From Mycoplana rhizolycopersici (GTDB lineage Bacteria; Pseudomonadota; Alphaproteobacteria; Rhizobiales; Rhizobiaceae): a stretch of 64,000 bases of DNA. Positions 50,387 through 60,085 of the stretch are shown here, one piece after another. Both the position numbers and the translations under genes were made by a program. The notes beneath the pieces are model-generated. The model was given only the letters and a program-made list of their open reading frames with translations. It did no database searches and had not been told where the DNA came from. The stretch is from assembly GCF_013378445.1 (NCBI RefSeq), contig NZ_JABXYK010000003.1:62001-126000 (forward strand), given 5' to 3'. How positions within the stretch are numbered: the stretch's first letter is position 1; every line of letters starts with the position of its first letter.

Positions 50387-51184
50387 TCACGTGCCCTCGT
50401 CGGGAATGTTCAGCACGTGGCCGCAGGCCTTGCAGTGGACGGCGTCCGCGTCGTGGCGCTTCAGGCCGCATTGCGGGCAGGCAAAGGCTACCTTGTGCGG
50501 CCGTACGATCGTCTGCGCCAACCGCACGAACAGCGAGATGCCGATGATCATCGTGACGATCGAGGTCAGCTTGCCGAGAGTTCCGGGCAGCGTGATGTCG
50601 CCGAAGCCGGTGGTGGTCACCGTGGCGACGGTGAAATAGAGAGCATCGACAAAGCCGATGATGTTCTCGCCATAGAAGAACGTCGAATAGACGAAGCCGG
50701 TGACCAGGAAGAGGAAGATCAGGAAATTGATGCAGGCCTGGATTGTCTCCTCGTAGTCGCCGTACCCGCGGCGCTTCAGCACCAACGTGAACAGGCGGCT
50801 CTGGCTGATCGCCCAGATGCGCAGCGCCCTCAGGAAGGCGAAGTTGGCGAGCTGGTTTGGAAAGAGCAGGGTGGCGAGGATGAAGAGGTCTATCCAGGTC
50901 ATCGGCCGGGTCAGCCAGTAGCGCAGCGTCGGGGCGACCAGGATGCGCGCGACGATCTCAAACGCGATGATGGCGGCGACGACGTAGTCGACCAGCACAT
51001 AGGCATGCCCAGCGCGCAGGTAAGGCCCCATCAGGAAGAAGACGATGATCGCGATGTCGACCATCATCATCGCGAACTGAAAGGCGATCGCACGCGGGTC
51101 GCTGCCGAAATAGAGGCTGCGCAGACGGCGGCGTAGCGCCTCCGTCGAGCTCACCTCTTCCCCTTCCTGCCCTGTCTCAGCCAT
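50387..51184 (-). CDS. Voltage-gated-type potassium (ion) channel protein
   Basis: This 265-residue protein starts at the ATG at 51184 (MAETGQEGEEVSSTEALRRR). Residues 40-100 contain voltage-sensor-like helices (AFQFAMMMVDIAIIVFFLMG, YVVAAIIAFEIVARILV). ALRIWAISQSRLFTLVLKRR is S4-like, and the pore has FVDALYFTVATVTTTGFGDI with the selectivity filter TTGFGD. A C-terminal zinc ribbon with two CxxC pairs (FACPQCGLKR, VHCKACGHV) ends the protein, an unusual addition to a small channel. Ion selectivity for K+ is probable. Confidence 0.88.
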   Translation of the reverse strand: MAETGQEGEEVSSTEALRRRLRSLYFGSDPRAIAFQFAMMMVDIAIIVFFLMGPYLRAGHAYVLVDYVVAAIIAFEIVARILVAPTLRYWLTRPMTWIDLFILATLLFPNQLANFAFLRALRIWAISQSRLFTLVLKRRGYGDYEETIQACINFLIFLFLVTGFVYSTFFYGENIIGFVDALYFTVATVTTTGFGDITLPGTLGKLTSIVTMIIGISLFVRLAQTIVRPHKVAFACPQCGLKRHDADAVHCKACGHVLNIPDEGT

Positions 51185-51519
51185 GGCGCCCAATCTATGG
51201 CGCGTCCGCTTCAGGTCAAGCGGTGTCCCGGAGGACTGCAATTTGGATCCTGCGGTCTCGATCGACACAATGCTGACGAAAAGAAGTAAATACAATAGGG
51301 ATGTATTTCGGGCAGAGGCAAATATTATTTTCCGCCCGCAATTTCATTGCTTAACAAAATAACGATCCTGTGGCGTTTCTGTCGATGCTTACCTGGAATC
51401 TTCAGTCACGCTATCGGAGGAATACGCAGATGGCCTGCCGATGAACATGTCGGCGGGAAGGAATGCCCTTTTTCGCTGAATCTTGCTTCCAAAACGGACT
51501 TGAATGAGGAGGGTAAGCC
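51185..51519. other. Intergenic region upstream of the sulfatase gene
   Basis: No gene is seen in these 335 bp. An AT-rich part (about 51280-51365) includes the 7-bp inverted repeat AAATACA (51288-51294)/TGTATTT (51302-51308), possibly an operator. GAGGAGGGTAAGCC just before 51520 is a strong ribosome binding site for the sulfatase. Confidence 0.45.
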
Positions 51520-53196
51520 ATGAATTTCATGAGGAATATTTGCACGGGGCTGCTGTGGTCGACGGTGGCCCTGGGTTCGGCGGCGCCAGCGGGCGCACAG
51601 GAGCAGAAGCCCAACATCGTGGTAATCATGGGCGACGATGTCGGTTGGTTCAACATCGGCGCCTATCACCGCGGCATCATGTCCGGCAAGACGCCGAACC
51701 TCGACCGGCTGGCTGCCGAAGGGCTGATGTTCACCGACTACTATGCCGAGGCGAGCTGCACCGCGGGACGGGCCAGCTTCATCACCGGCGAAATCCCCCT
51801 GCGCACGGGGCTGACGACGGTGGGGCAGGCGGGTGCGGATGTCGGCATGCCCGACAAGGCCGCAACGATCGCCACCGCGCTGAAGGTCGAGGGCTATGCC
51901 ACAGGGCAGTTCGGCAAGAATCATCTCGGCGACCTGAACAAATATCTGCCGACGTTGCACGGTTTCGACGAGTTCTTCGGATATCTGTATCACCTCGACG
52001 CGATGTCGGACCCCTACTGGTATTCCTTCCCGGACGACCAGTCGTACCGCGACAAGGTCGGGCCGCGGAACCTCGTGCGCAGCTATGCGGTCGATACCGA
52101 TGACACGACCGAGCAGCCCCGATGGGGCAAGATTGGCAAGCAGCGGATCGTCGACGAGGGGCCGCTCGCGCCCTATCCCGACATGTCGAACGTGCCCAAC
52201 ATGCATGACATCATGCCGAAGGCCAAATACGACATGGGGACGTTCGACGAGGTGCTGGTGAAGGCATCGTGCGACTTCATGGATAAGGCCAAGACCGACG
52301 GCAAGCCGTTCTTCGTCTGGCACAACACCACGCGCATGCACGTCTGGACCTTCCTGTCGCCCAAGTACCAGGCCCTGATGAACAGCGACAGCAACTACGG
52401 GCTGGAAGAGGCCGGAATGGCACAGCTCGACGACAGTGTCGGCGCCATCATGAAATGCGAGGACGCCGGTGAGACCGACAACACCATCGTTCTGTTCACC
52501 ACCGATAACGGTGCCGAGGTCTTCACCTGGCCGGATGGCGGCATGACGCCGTTCAAGGGTACCAAGGGAACGGTGATGGAAGGCGGCTTCAGGGCGCCGG
52601 CGATCATCCGCTGGCCTGGCAAGATCGGGCCCGGCACGGTCGAGAACGGCATCTTTTCCGCGCTGGACTGGTTTCCTACGCTACTTGCCGCCGCCGGCAA
52701 CACGGAGATCACCGACCAACTCCTGAAGGGCGTGCAAATGGGTGATCGCACCTACAAGAACCATCTCGACGGCTACAACCAGATGGACCTGCTGTTGGGG
52801 AAAGGACCTTCCGCCCGGCACGAGTTCTTCTATTTTGGCGGTTCACAGCTCGGGGCAGTGCGCATCGACAACTTCAAGTTCCAGTTCTTCCAGCAGCCGC
52901 AGGGATGGCCGGGACCGAAGGTCACGACGGATATGCCCACGATGGTCAACATCCGCCAGGACCCGTTCGAACGCACTCCCTCGATCGGTCAGCAGAGCCT
53001 GAACGACCTGGGTGGCGGATATATGAACGATTTCTTCGCGCGTGAATTCTGGCGGTTCGTCAGCGTCCAGCAGGAGGTTGCCAGGCTCGCCATGACCGCG
53101 GTCGACTATCCGCCGATGCAGGATCCGGCTTCCTTCAACCTGGATGCCGTCAAGCGGCAGATCGACGCCGCGATCAGGAACAAGCCGGGCAACTGA
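51520..53196 (+). CDS. Exported arylsulfatase-type sulfatase
   Basis: This 558-residue sulfatase has a signal peptide (MNFMRNICTGLLWSTVALGS, cleavage near AGA-QE). The catalytic cysteine, to be oxidised to formylglycine, lies in the core CxAxR motif ASCTAGRASFITGEIPLRTG. KPNIVVIMGDDVGWFNIGAY supplies metal-binding aspartates, and FTTDNGAEVFTWPDGGMTPF supplies further active-site residues. It should hydrolyse sulfate esters in the periplasm to release sulfate. The formylglycine-generating enzyme or anaerobic maturase is not in the window. The gene is alone, and its end is convergent with ubiB. Confidence 0.9.
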   Translation: MNFMRNICTGLLWSTVALGSAAPAGAQEQKPNIVVIMGDDVGWFNIGAYHRGIMSGKTPNLDRLAAEGLMFTDYYAEASCTAGRASFITGEIPLRTGLTTVGQAGADVGMPDKAATIATALKVEGYATGQFGKNHLGDLNKYLPTLHGFDEFFGYLYHLDAMSDPYWYSFPDDQSYRDKVGPRNLVRSYAVDTDDTTEQPRWGKIGKQRIVDEGPLAPYPDMSNVPNMHDIMPKAKYDMGTFDEVLVKASCDFMDKAKTDGKPFFVWHNTTRMHVWTFLSPKYQALMNSDSNYGLEEAGMAQLDDSVGAIMKCEDAGETDNTIVLFTTDNGAEVFTWPDGGMTPFKGTKGTVMEGGFRAPAIIRWPGKIGPGTVENGIFSALDWFPTLLAAAGNTEITDQLLKGVQMGDRTYKNHLDGYNQMDLLLGKGPSARHEFFYFGGSQLGAVRIDNFKFQFFQQPQGWPGPKVTTDMPTMVNIRQDPFERTPSIGQQSLNDLGGGYMNDFFAREFWRFVSVQQEVARLAMTAVDYPPMQDPASFNLDAVKRQIDAAIRNKPGN

Positions 53197-53229
53197 AACG
53201 ACCCGGCTGACTGACACGAGCTCGAGAGG

Positions 53230-53251
53230 GCGGCCGGCCGATGCCGGCCGC
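53230..53251. terminator. Bidirectional hairpin between the sulfatase gene and ubiB
   Basis: A perfect 9-bp stem GCGGCCGGC-CGAT-GCCGGCCGC lies between the convergent ends of the two genes. The stem is very stable but the following T run is short, so it may work as a terminator or mRNA end stabiliser. Confidence 0.55.
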
Positions 53252-53278
53252 TAGTTTGCCGGCGTTCAGGCCGGAACC

Positions 53279-54853
53279 CTATCCCACGACCCAGGCGATA
53301 TAGACCAATGCTGCTGCGATCACCCACAGCGCCAGGCGGCCGGACCGCCCATGGCGGGCCTCGGAGCGGCCGATCGCCTCTGCCGTGGCTTCGTCGAACC
53401 GCAACCCCTTGTCGGCCATGACTGTGAGGTCCAGCGAGAGCTTTTCCGCCTTGGCGGCGATCTCGGGAGCGGCCTCGGCAAGGCGGAGCGCTGCATGTGC
53501 GCCCTCGCGCAGGTCGGCGAGGATCCGCTTCGGCCCGAGATTGTCGCGAATCCAGCTACCGACCACCGGTTCGGACGCCTTCCACATGTTGAAGCGGGGG
53601 TTCAGCGTGCGTGCCACCCCTTCCACCACCACCATCGTCTTCTGCAGCATGACGAGTTCTGTGCGTGTCTCCATGTCGAACAGCTCCGTCACCTCGAAGA
53701 GGAGCGTCAGGAGCTTGGCCATGGAGATCGTCTCGGCCGGCTGGCCGTGGATCGGTTCGCCGATGGCGCGGATCGCCTGGGCGAAGCTTGCGACGTCATG
53801 GTGCGAGGGCACGTAGCCGGCCTCGAAGTGAACGTTCGCCACGCGCACATAGTCGCGGGTGATGAAGCCGAAGAGGATCTCGGCAAGGAAGCGGCGCTCC
53901 TTGCGCCCCAACCTGCCGACGATACCCATGTCGACGGCGACGATGTGCCCTTGCGGATCGACGAACAGGTTGCCCTGGTGCATGTCGGCATGGAAGAAGC
54001 CGTCGCGCAGCGTATGGCGCAGGAAGGACTGGATCAGCGTGTCGGCGAGCGCGTTCTGGTCGTGGCCGGCGGCGCGCAGGCCCTCGATATCCGACATCTT
54101 CACGCCGTCGATCCATTCCATGGTGACGACGTCGCGGCCTGTGCGCTCCCAGTCGACCTTCGGAACGCGGAAGCCGGAATCGTTTACCGTGTTCTCTCCG
54201 AGCTCGGAGAGGGCGGCGGCCTCGAGGCGCAGGTCCATCTCCACCTTGGTGGTCTGCTCCAGCGTCCGCGTCACTTCCACCGGCTTCAGCCGGCGCGTAT
54301 GTGGCAGCAATCGTTCCTGCAGGTGCGAGGCGGCGTACATGGCCTGCAGGTCATGGGCGAAGCGCTGGCGCACGCCCGGGCGGATCACCTTGACGGCGAC
54401 GCGGCGCTCGCCATCCTTGTCACGGACGATGGCCGGATGCACCTGGGCGATGGAGGCGGCCGCAATAGGTTCGCCAAAACTTACATAGAGCTCGCTGATG
54501 GAGCGCCCCAGCGAGCCCTCGACGGTGGCCTTCGCCGCCGCCATCGGGAAGGTCGCCATGCGGTCTTGCAGGGCGGACAGATCGTCGGCGATCGCTACGC
54601 CCACGACGTCGGGCCGGGTGGCGAGAAACTGGCCCATTTTCACATAGGATGGGCCGAGCCGTTCGATGGCATGGGCGAGGCGGGTGCTCCGGTCTTCGCC
54701 CGGTTTGCGCCGGCGGGCAAAAAGCCCGGCGACACGGGCGAGAAAGCGGGCGGATGCCGGAAGATCCTGCAGCGGCAGTTCGGTGACGACGCCTTCGCGC
54801 ACGAGCACCCAGCCGACGCGGGCAAGCCGGAGATAGGCTGCGGGGCTGCTCAT
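53279..54853 (-). CDS. ubiB: Ubiquinone biosynthesis kinase-like protein UbiB
   Basis: This 524-residue ABC1/ADCK-family atypical kinase is needed for coenzyme Q synthesis. The KxGQ motif is SYVKMGQFLATRPDVVG; the phosphate-binding and Lys region is GERRVAVKVIRPGVRQRFAH; and the catalytic and metal motifs are DGFFHADMHQGNLFVDPQGH and IVAVDMGIVGRLGRKERRF. One or two helices at the C-terminus (LALWVIAAALVYIAWVVG) anchor it in the membrane. It follows ubiE in the same direction after 119 bp, the common rhizobial ubiE-ubiB order. Confidence 0.95.
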   Translation of the reverse strand: MSSPAAYLRLARVGWVLVREGVVTELPLQDLPASARFLARVAGLFARRRKPGEDRSTRLAHAIERLGPSYVKMGQFLATRPDVVGVAIADDLSALQDRMATFPMAAAKATVEGSLGRSISELYVSFGEPIAAASIAQVHPAIVRDKDGERRVAVKVIRPGVRQRFAHDLQAMYAASHLQERLLPHTRRLKPVEVTRTLEQTTKVEMDLRLEAAALSELGENTVNDSGFRVPKVDWERTGRDVVTMEWIDGVKMSDIEGLRAAGHDQNALADTLIQSFLRHTLRDGFFHADMHQGNLFVDPQGHIVAVDMGIVGRLGRKERRFLAEILFGFITRDYVRVANVHFEAGYVPSHHDVASFAQAIRAIGEPIHGQPAETISMAKLLTLLFEVTELFDMETRTELVMLQKTMVVVEGVARTLNPRFNMWKASEPVVGSWIRDNLGPKRILADLREGAHAALRLAEAAPEIAAKAEKLSLDLTVMADKGLRFDEATAEAIGRSEARHGRSGRLALWVIAAALVYIAWVVG

Positions 54854-54972
54854 GCGCGGCCACCGCAGGCAAGCGGTATGTCAGTGAAAGCGAACGCTCT
54901 CGTGCCGACTGCCGCAGCATTGCGCAGGTCACGCTGGCACACGAACGCGGTATTGAAGTAAACCTGCATCCG

Positions 54973-55755
54973 TCAGAGCTTCCAGCCGGAATGCAGCGCC
55001 GCGATGCCACCGGTATAGTTGGTGAAGCTGACGCGCGAAAAACCGGCCTTGCGGATCATCTCGGCAAAATCGGCCTGGTTCGGGAACTTGCGGATCGATT
55101 CCACCAGATACCGGTAAGGCTCGGCCTCGCCGGTGACCATCTTGCCGAACTGCGGTATCGCCTTGAACGACCAGGCGTCGTAGAAGCGGTCGAGCAGCGG
55201 CATATCCACTTCCGAGAACTCCAGCACCAGAAGTCGTCCGCCGCGCTTCAGCACCCGGTAGGCTTCCGACAGCGCCACGTCGATGCGCGGCACGTTGCGG
55301 ATGCCGAAGGCGATTGTATAGGCGTCGAAGGAATTGTTCTCGAAGGGCAGTTCCTCGGCATTGGCCTCGACGAAATCGAGATTGGCCGAAAGCCCCTTCT
55401 TCGCGGCCCGGTCGGCGCCGACGGCCAGCATCGAGCCATTGATGTCGAGCACCGTGGCATGCGCCAGCCGGTTCGTTGCCTCGACGATGCGGAAGGCGAT
55501 GTCGCCGGTGCCGCCGGCAACGTCCAGCGTGCGGTAGGCCCCATCCTTGCGCGGGTTGAGGGACGCAATCATCGCATCCTTCCAGGCCCGGTGCAGGCCG
55601 GCGGACATGATGTCGTTCATGATGTCGTAGCGCTTGGCCACCTTGTGGAAGACGTCGTTGACAAGCGCCTGCTTTTCGCCTTCGGCCACCTTCCTGAAGC
55701 CGTAGGAGGTTTCCATGCCGCCATTGGCCGAGGTGCGGTCCCGATCGCTCATCAT
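54973..55755 (-). CDS. ubiE: Ubiquinone/menaquinone biosynthesis C-methyltransferase UbiE
   Basis: This 260-residue S-adenosylmethionine-dependent methyltransferase methylates the quinone ring. Motifs are [23 protein letters not shown]-binding [53 protein letters not shown] and, near the end, [18 protein letters not shown], all UbiE hallmarks. GCAGGAGAAACG precedes two adjacent ATGs at 55755 and 55752. It is divergent from mutM across about 207 bp and is followed by ubiB. Confidence 0.95.
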   Translation of the reverse strand: MMSDRDRTSANGGMETSYGFRKVAEGEKQALVNDVFHKVAKRYDIMNDIMSAGLHRAWKDAMIASLNPRKDGAYRTLDVAGGTGDIAFRIVEATNRLAHATVLDINGSMLAVGADRAAKKGLSANLDFVEANAEELPFENNSFDAYTIAFGIRNVPRIDVALSEAYRVLKRGGRLLVLEFSEVDMPLLDRFYDAWSFKAIPQFGKMVTGEAEPYRYLVESIRKFPNQADFAEMIRKAGFSRVSFTNYTGGIAALHSGWKL

Positions 55756-55962
55756 CGTTTCTCCTGCTTCTGCGCGTGCGGGCGCGCACCGCCCCTTTCG
55801 CGCCGCGATTGCAGCGCAGAACCCGTGGCGGCATCTCGCCCTGGCCCCGCGGCATCGTCGCGCTGGTATATAGGATAAAGATGGGCAATAGGGAATTGCC
55901 AGCCCGCGGCAAATCCGCCGCAGGGTTAAATAGCACGCGTGAGACAGCATCAGGGGTTTGCG

Positions 55963-56853
55963 ATGCCGGAATTGCCGGAGGTAGAAACGGTCAGGCGCGG
56001 ACTGGCGCCGGTGATGGAGGGGGCGGTGATCGCCCGCGCCGAACTGCGTCGTCCGGACCTGCGCTTTCCCTTTCCCGCCCGTTTTGCAGAGGCGCTTTCG
56101 GGCAAGCGCGTGGTCGCGCTCGGCCGGCGAGCGAAATACCTGCTGATCGATCTGGAGGGTGGCGACGTCGTCATCGCCCATCTTGGCATGTCCGGCTCCT
56201 TCCGGGTTGCGGGGGCAGAGGGAGAGGTCGCGCCCGGCAACTTCCACCTGCCGCGCGGAAAGGACGAGCGGCACGACCACGTCGTGCTGCATCTTCAGAC
56301 CCCGACGGGTGCCTGCCGCGTCATCTATAATGATCCGCGCCGCTTCGGCTTCATGGACCTCTCCCGCCGCGAGAGCCTCGCCGAGCATCCCTATCTGCGC
56401 GAACTCGGCATCGAGCCCACCGGCAACGCTCTCGATCCCGCCTATCTGGGCGCGCGCTTCCGTCGCCGCAGCCAGCCGTTGAAGGCCGCCCTGCTGGACC
56501 AGAAGACGATTGCCGGCCTCGGCAATATCTATGTCTGCGAGGCCTTGTGGCGCTCGCATCTCTCGCCGGAGCGGGCGGCCGGAAGTCTGGTGACGGCTGC
56601 GGGAAAGCCGCGAAAGGAACTTGTGGCGCTGACGGAGGCGATCCGCACGGTGATCGCCGAAGCGATCGAGGCGGGCGGCTCGACACTGCGCGACCACATT
56701 CGTGCAGACGGCTCGCTCGGCTATTTCCAGCATTCCTTTTCCGTCTATGACCGCGAGGGCGGGGCATGCCGCACGTCGGGCTGCGCCGGGACCATCAGCC
56801 GCCTCGTTCAGGCCGGACGGTCGACCTTCCATTGCACGGTATGCCAGAAATAG
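55963..56853 (+). CDS. mutM: Formamidopyrimidine-DNA glycosylase
   Basis: This 296-residue glycosylase/AP lyase removes 8-oxoguanine and other oxidised purines. The N-terminus [18 protein letters not shown] provides catalytic Pro2 and Glu3 and must be exact, so the ATG at 55963 is chosen over the upstream frame start. [20 protein letters not shown], the H2TH region [20 protein letters not shown] with its conserved DQ..AGLGNIY, and the C-terminal zinc finger with CxxxC (CRTSGC) and CxxC (CTVC) near the end are all present. Confidence 0.95.
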   Translation: MPELPEVETVRRGLAPVMEGAVIARAELRRPDLRFPFPARFAEALSGKRVVALGRRAKYLLIDLEGGDVVIAHLGMSGSFRVAGAEGEVAPGNFHLPRGKDERHDHVVLHLQTPTGACRVIYNDPRRFGFMDLSRRESLAEHPYLRELGIEPTGNALDPAYLGARFRRRSQPLKAALLDQKTIAGLGNIYVCEALWRSHLSPERAAGSLVTAAGKPRKELVALTEAIRTVIAEAIEAGGSTLRDHIRADGSLGYFQHSFSVYDREGGACRTSGCAGTISRLVQAGRSTFHCTVCQK

Positions 56854-57138
56854 GACGTAAAGCGCGGCTGCCGGGCGATAGCCTCTGCACCTGGAGGCGC
56901 CGCCAGGGGCAGGTTGGCGGAAGTGCCGCATTTTGAATCGGTTCGGCGCATTTCGCGTCCCGATTTCTTCAATTTGCGCGTTGACGGGCCGCCCAATTCC
57001 CGCTATACGCCGCCCCACAGTTTGGAAAGCCGCTTCCAAGGTTTTCCGAGATTGCTCCCGAATTGCTCAGATGACAGGTCGCAGTGACCCGGCACGGCGA
57101 AGGCGGAGTTCGCGTCCGGTTTCTGAAGAGAGGCATCC

Positions 57139-57405
57139 ATGGCCAATACCACTTCGGCGAAAAAGGCGACCCGCAAGATCGCTCGCCGCACCGACATCAA
57201 CAAGGCTCGCCGTTCGCGCGTTCGTACCTTCGTCCGCAAGGTCGAAGAGGCGCTCGCAGCAGGCGATGCCGCAGCAGCGGCTGCAGCCCTCAAGGCCGCC
57301 CAGCCGGAACTGATGCGCGCCGCGACGAAGGGCGTCCTTCACGCCAACACCGCGTCCCGCAAGGTTTCGCGACTCGCTCACCGCGTAAAGACGCTCTCTG
57401 CCTGA
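57139..57405 (+). CDS. rpsT: 30S ribosomal protein S20
   Basis: This 88-residue basic protein starts [20 protein letters not shown] and has the typical S20 pattern [20 protein letters not shown] and [32 protein letters not shown] precedes the ATG. It binds 16S rRNA early in 30S assembly. A strong rho-independent terminator lies 31 bp downstream, so it is monocistronic, and dnaA follows after 877 bp as in other rhizobia. Confidence 0.96.
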   Translation: MANTTSAKKATRKIARRTDINKARRSRVRTFVRKVEEALAAGDAAAAAAALKAAQPELMRAATKGVLHANTASRKVSRLAHRVKTLSA

Positions 57406-58282
57406 TCTGACGGCACGAGCTATGCAATTTTGACGGAGCCCGGCGCTTGCGCCGGGCTTTTTCTTTGCCTTTTTGTCGCCGCTATGGTTAACGTGCAAAG
57501 CTGCGTCCATGTCAAAGGCATGACAGGGAAAATCATTTAAAATCAGTAGTTTATGAAAGGATGGCCGCAAAGCTGTCATCCTCGCGGGACGCAATTGGGG
57601 CGCCTTCGGAGTCAAGAAAATTATTATTTTTCTCGATTCGCGCGCTCGTTGAAACGACCCCAAAAACAAAGCCATTGATTCATAACGGATTCTTCCACAG
57701 GCCCGCATTTCCGAGTCAAATTGCACAGTGAGAGTCAACGGCTGCGTCTTAATCTCGTGTAAAATTCGCCATTGATCTTACCGGGTGATCCTGCCTAAAT
57801 GCCTTCCACAGGGGGCGCACACATAAGTGCATACGAGACACCGAACATCAGCCTTACGGGCCGGTGGGAAAGAGTTTCGGCCCTGTGCGGAGCGCATAGC
57901 TCCGTTTCATCTGAAATCCGTAGCAGTCGACTGGCCACCGCAAGGCAATGGCCGGAACGGTGAAACTTTTGCCGTTGTTCGACTGCATCCTGTGGAGGCC
58001 GCGAGGACGGCGCCCCGCTGGAAAGCGGAGAGGAAGTGTAAGGCAGAAGACGGTCGCGCGATCTGTACGAGGAGTTCGCGTTGTCCGGGCGGCAGGAAGT
58101 CGGAAGGGCCGAAAGGCAGTTTCCGGCAGATTGCCCATTGTGCTGGTCGCGTTCGGAGTGGGGCGTGCGACCGGCAAGGCCGAGATCGTGTCGCCGATGG
58201 CTCCGGTGATGCGGCCTGGGACGAATGAACATGGGCCCGGCATGACATGCCGGTGCGTCGAATGAACTTGAAAGGCGGCAAA
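57406..58282. other. Long rpsT-dnaA intergenic region
   Basis: 877 bp without a supported gene. It begins with the rpsT terminator, then an AT-rich part (57530-57640, with TTATTATTTTT near 57620). TTCTTCCACA (57691-57700) and CCTTCCACA (57802-57810) are imperfect matches to a DnaA box, so this region may contain sites for autoregulation of dnaA. GC-rich sequence of no evident coding value fills 57840-58280. No clear origin structure is seen. Confidence 0.4.
57437..57466 (+). terminator. rho-independent terminator of rpsT
   Basis: AGCCCGGCGC-TT-GCGCCGGGCT is a perfect 10-bp stem followed by TTTTCTTT, an ideal intrinsic terminator 31 bp after the rpsT stop. Confidence 0.9.
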
Positions 58283-59833
58283 ATGCAAGCAAACACGGCC
58301 ACGTCTGTCGGTGCATATGCGAATGGGGAAAGCGTACTCAAGGCAGTCCCGGGAAGCAGTGAGAAGCCAGGGGACAAATCCGAGACCAAGCATGACGCCC
58401 TCTTTGAACGGGTCAGCGCGCGCCTCAAGGCGCAGGTCGGCCAGGACGTCTTTGCGAGCTGGTTCGGCCGGCTCAAGCTCCATTCCTATTCCAAGACCGT
58501 CGTTCGGCTCTCCGTGCCGACGACCTTCCTGAAATCCTGGATCAACAACCGCTATCTCGAACTCATCACCTCGCTGTTTCAGCAGGAAGAGCCCGAGATT
58601 CTGAAGGTTGAAATCCTGGTGCGCACGGCAACCCGTGGCGCCCGGCCCGTGGGCCTCGAGGAAACCGCGGCGATTGCCGATGCGGCCCCGGTCGTCCAGG
58701 CCCGCCGCTCGACGGGGCCGCAGCCGATTGCTCAGGCCGTCAGTGGCCTGACCCCGCCGGCGCCGCAGCGTCAGCCGGCGCAGACGCCGCTCTTCGGTTC
58801 GCCGCTCGACCCGCGCTATACCTTCGACAGCTTCGTCGAGGGCTCGTCCAACCGTGTGGCGCTTGCCGCAGCGAAGACGATCGCGGAAGCCGGCGCCGGT
58901 GCGGTGCGTTTCAATCCGCTCTTCATCCATTCCAGCGTCGGCCTCGGCAAGACGCACCTGCTGCAGGCGGTCGCAAATGCGGCGCTTTCCAGCGCGCGCA
59001 GCCCGCGCGTGGTCTATCTGACGGCCGAATACTTCATGTGGCGCTTCGCCACGGCCATTCGCGACAACGATGCGCTGTCGCTGAAGGAGACGCTGCGCAA
59101 TATTGATCTGCTCGTCATCGACGACATGCAGTTCCTGCAGGGTAACTCGATCCAGAACGAGTTCTGCCACCTTCTCAACATGCTGCTCGATTCCGCCAAG
59201 CAGGTCGTGGTCGCTGCCGACCGTGCGCCCTGGGAGCTGGAATCGCTCGATCCGCGCGTCCGCTCCCGTCTTCAGGGCGGCGTGGCGATCGAGATGGAAG
59301 GGCCGGACTACGAGATGCGTCTCGAGATCCTGCAGCGCCGCCTCGATGTGGCACGGCAGGAGGACGGCTCGCTCGACATTCCCGCCGATATCCTCAGCCA
59401 CGTCGCGCGCAACATTACCGCCAGCGGTCGCGAGCTGGAGGGCGCCTTCAACCAGCTCCTGTTCCGGCGCACCTTCGAGCCGCAGCTGACCGTCGAGCGG
59501 GTTGACGAGCTGCTCGCCCATCTCGTCGGTGCCGGCGAGCCCCGCCGCGTGCGTATCGAGGACATCCAGCGCGTCGTCGCCAAGCATTACAACGTCTCGC
59601 GCCAGGAACTGGTCTCCAGCCGCCGCACGCGCGTCGTCGTCATGCCGCGCCAGATTGCCATGTACCTGTCCAAGACCCTGACGCCGCGCTCCTTCCCGGA
59701 AATCGGCCGTCGGTTCGGCGGACGCGACCACACCACCGTTCTGCACGCCGTGCGCAAGATCGAGGATCTGGTCGCCTCCGATACCAAGCTCAGCCACGAG
59801 ATCGAGCTTTTGAAGCGTCTGATCAACGAATAG
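58283..59833 (+). CDS. dnaA: Chromosomal replication initiator protein DnaA
   Basis: This 516-residue initiator binds DnaA boxes and melts oriC. Domain I is [20 protein letters not shown]. Domain II is a variable linker (about 125-180). Domain III is the AAA+ core, with [20 protein letters not shown] (Walker A) and [20 protein letters not shown] (Walker B). Domain IV is the helix-turn-helix, with [20 protein letters not shown] as the DnaA-box signature. The ATG at 58283 follows AAAGGCGGCAAA; it adds about 35 residues before domain I compared with other rhizobial DnaA proteins, so a later start is possible. The ComM insertion element lies about 20 kb away. Confidence 0.95.
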   Translation: MQANTATSVGAYANGESVLKAVPGSSEKPGDKSETKHDALFERVSARLKAQVGQDVFASWFGRLKLHSYSKTVVRLSVPTTFLKSWINNRYLELITSLFQQEEPEILKVEILVRTATRGARPVGLEETAAIADAAPVVQARRSTGPQPIAQAVSGLTPPAPQRQPAQTPLFGSPLDPRYTFDSFVEGSSNRVALAAAKTIAEAGAGAVRFNPLFIHSSVGLGKTHLLQAVANAALSSARSPRVVYLTAEYFMWRFATAIRDNDALSLKETLRNIDLLVIDDMQFLQGNSIQNEFCHLLNMLLDSAKQVVVAADRAPWELESLDPRVRSRLQGGVAIEMEGPDYEMRLEILQRRLDVARQEDGSLDIPADILSHVARNITASGRELEGAFNQLLFRRTFEPQLTVERVDELLAHLVGAGEPRRVRIEDIQRVVAKHYNVSRQELVSSRRTRVVVMPRQIAMYLSKTLTPRSFPEIGRRFGGRDHTTVLHAVRKIEDLVASDTKLSHEIELLKRLINE

Positions 59834-59863
59834 CTGGCACACGCGCCTGGGGGTGCGGCCCTT

Positions 59864-59898
59864 GAGCCCGGGAGCGCGAGGCCCCGGGCTCTTTTTTT
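59864..59898 (+). terminator. rho-independent terminator of dnaA
   Basis: GAGCCCGGG (59864-59872) pairs with CCCGGGCTC (about 59883-59891) and is followed by TTTTTTT, 31 bp after the dnaA stop. Confidence 0.88.
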
Positions 59899-60085
59899 GT
59901 GCGGTTGCTGAGCTGGCTATGGATGCGGCTGAAGCTTGCGAATCCGGGTTTTGCGGTTCGCTCAGGCGGCGAAGCCGGCGTAGACCAGCTTCGGTCAAGG
60001 AGTTCGGAATACCTGTCTGTCGAGCACATTCCCGTGCGTCCGATCCCGCTTCGATCGGTGATCGGCCCTTCAGGCGTGGACAGAT

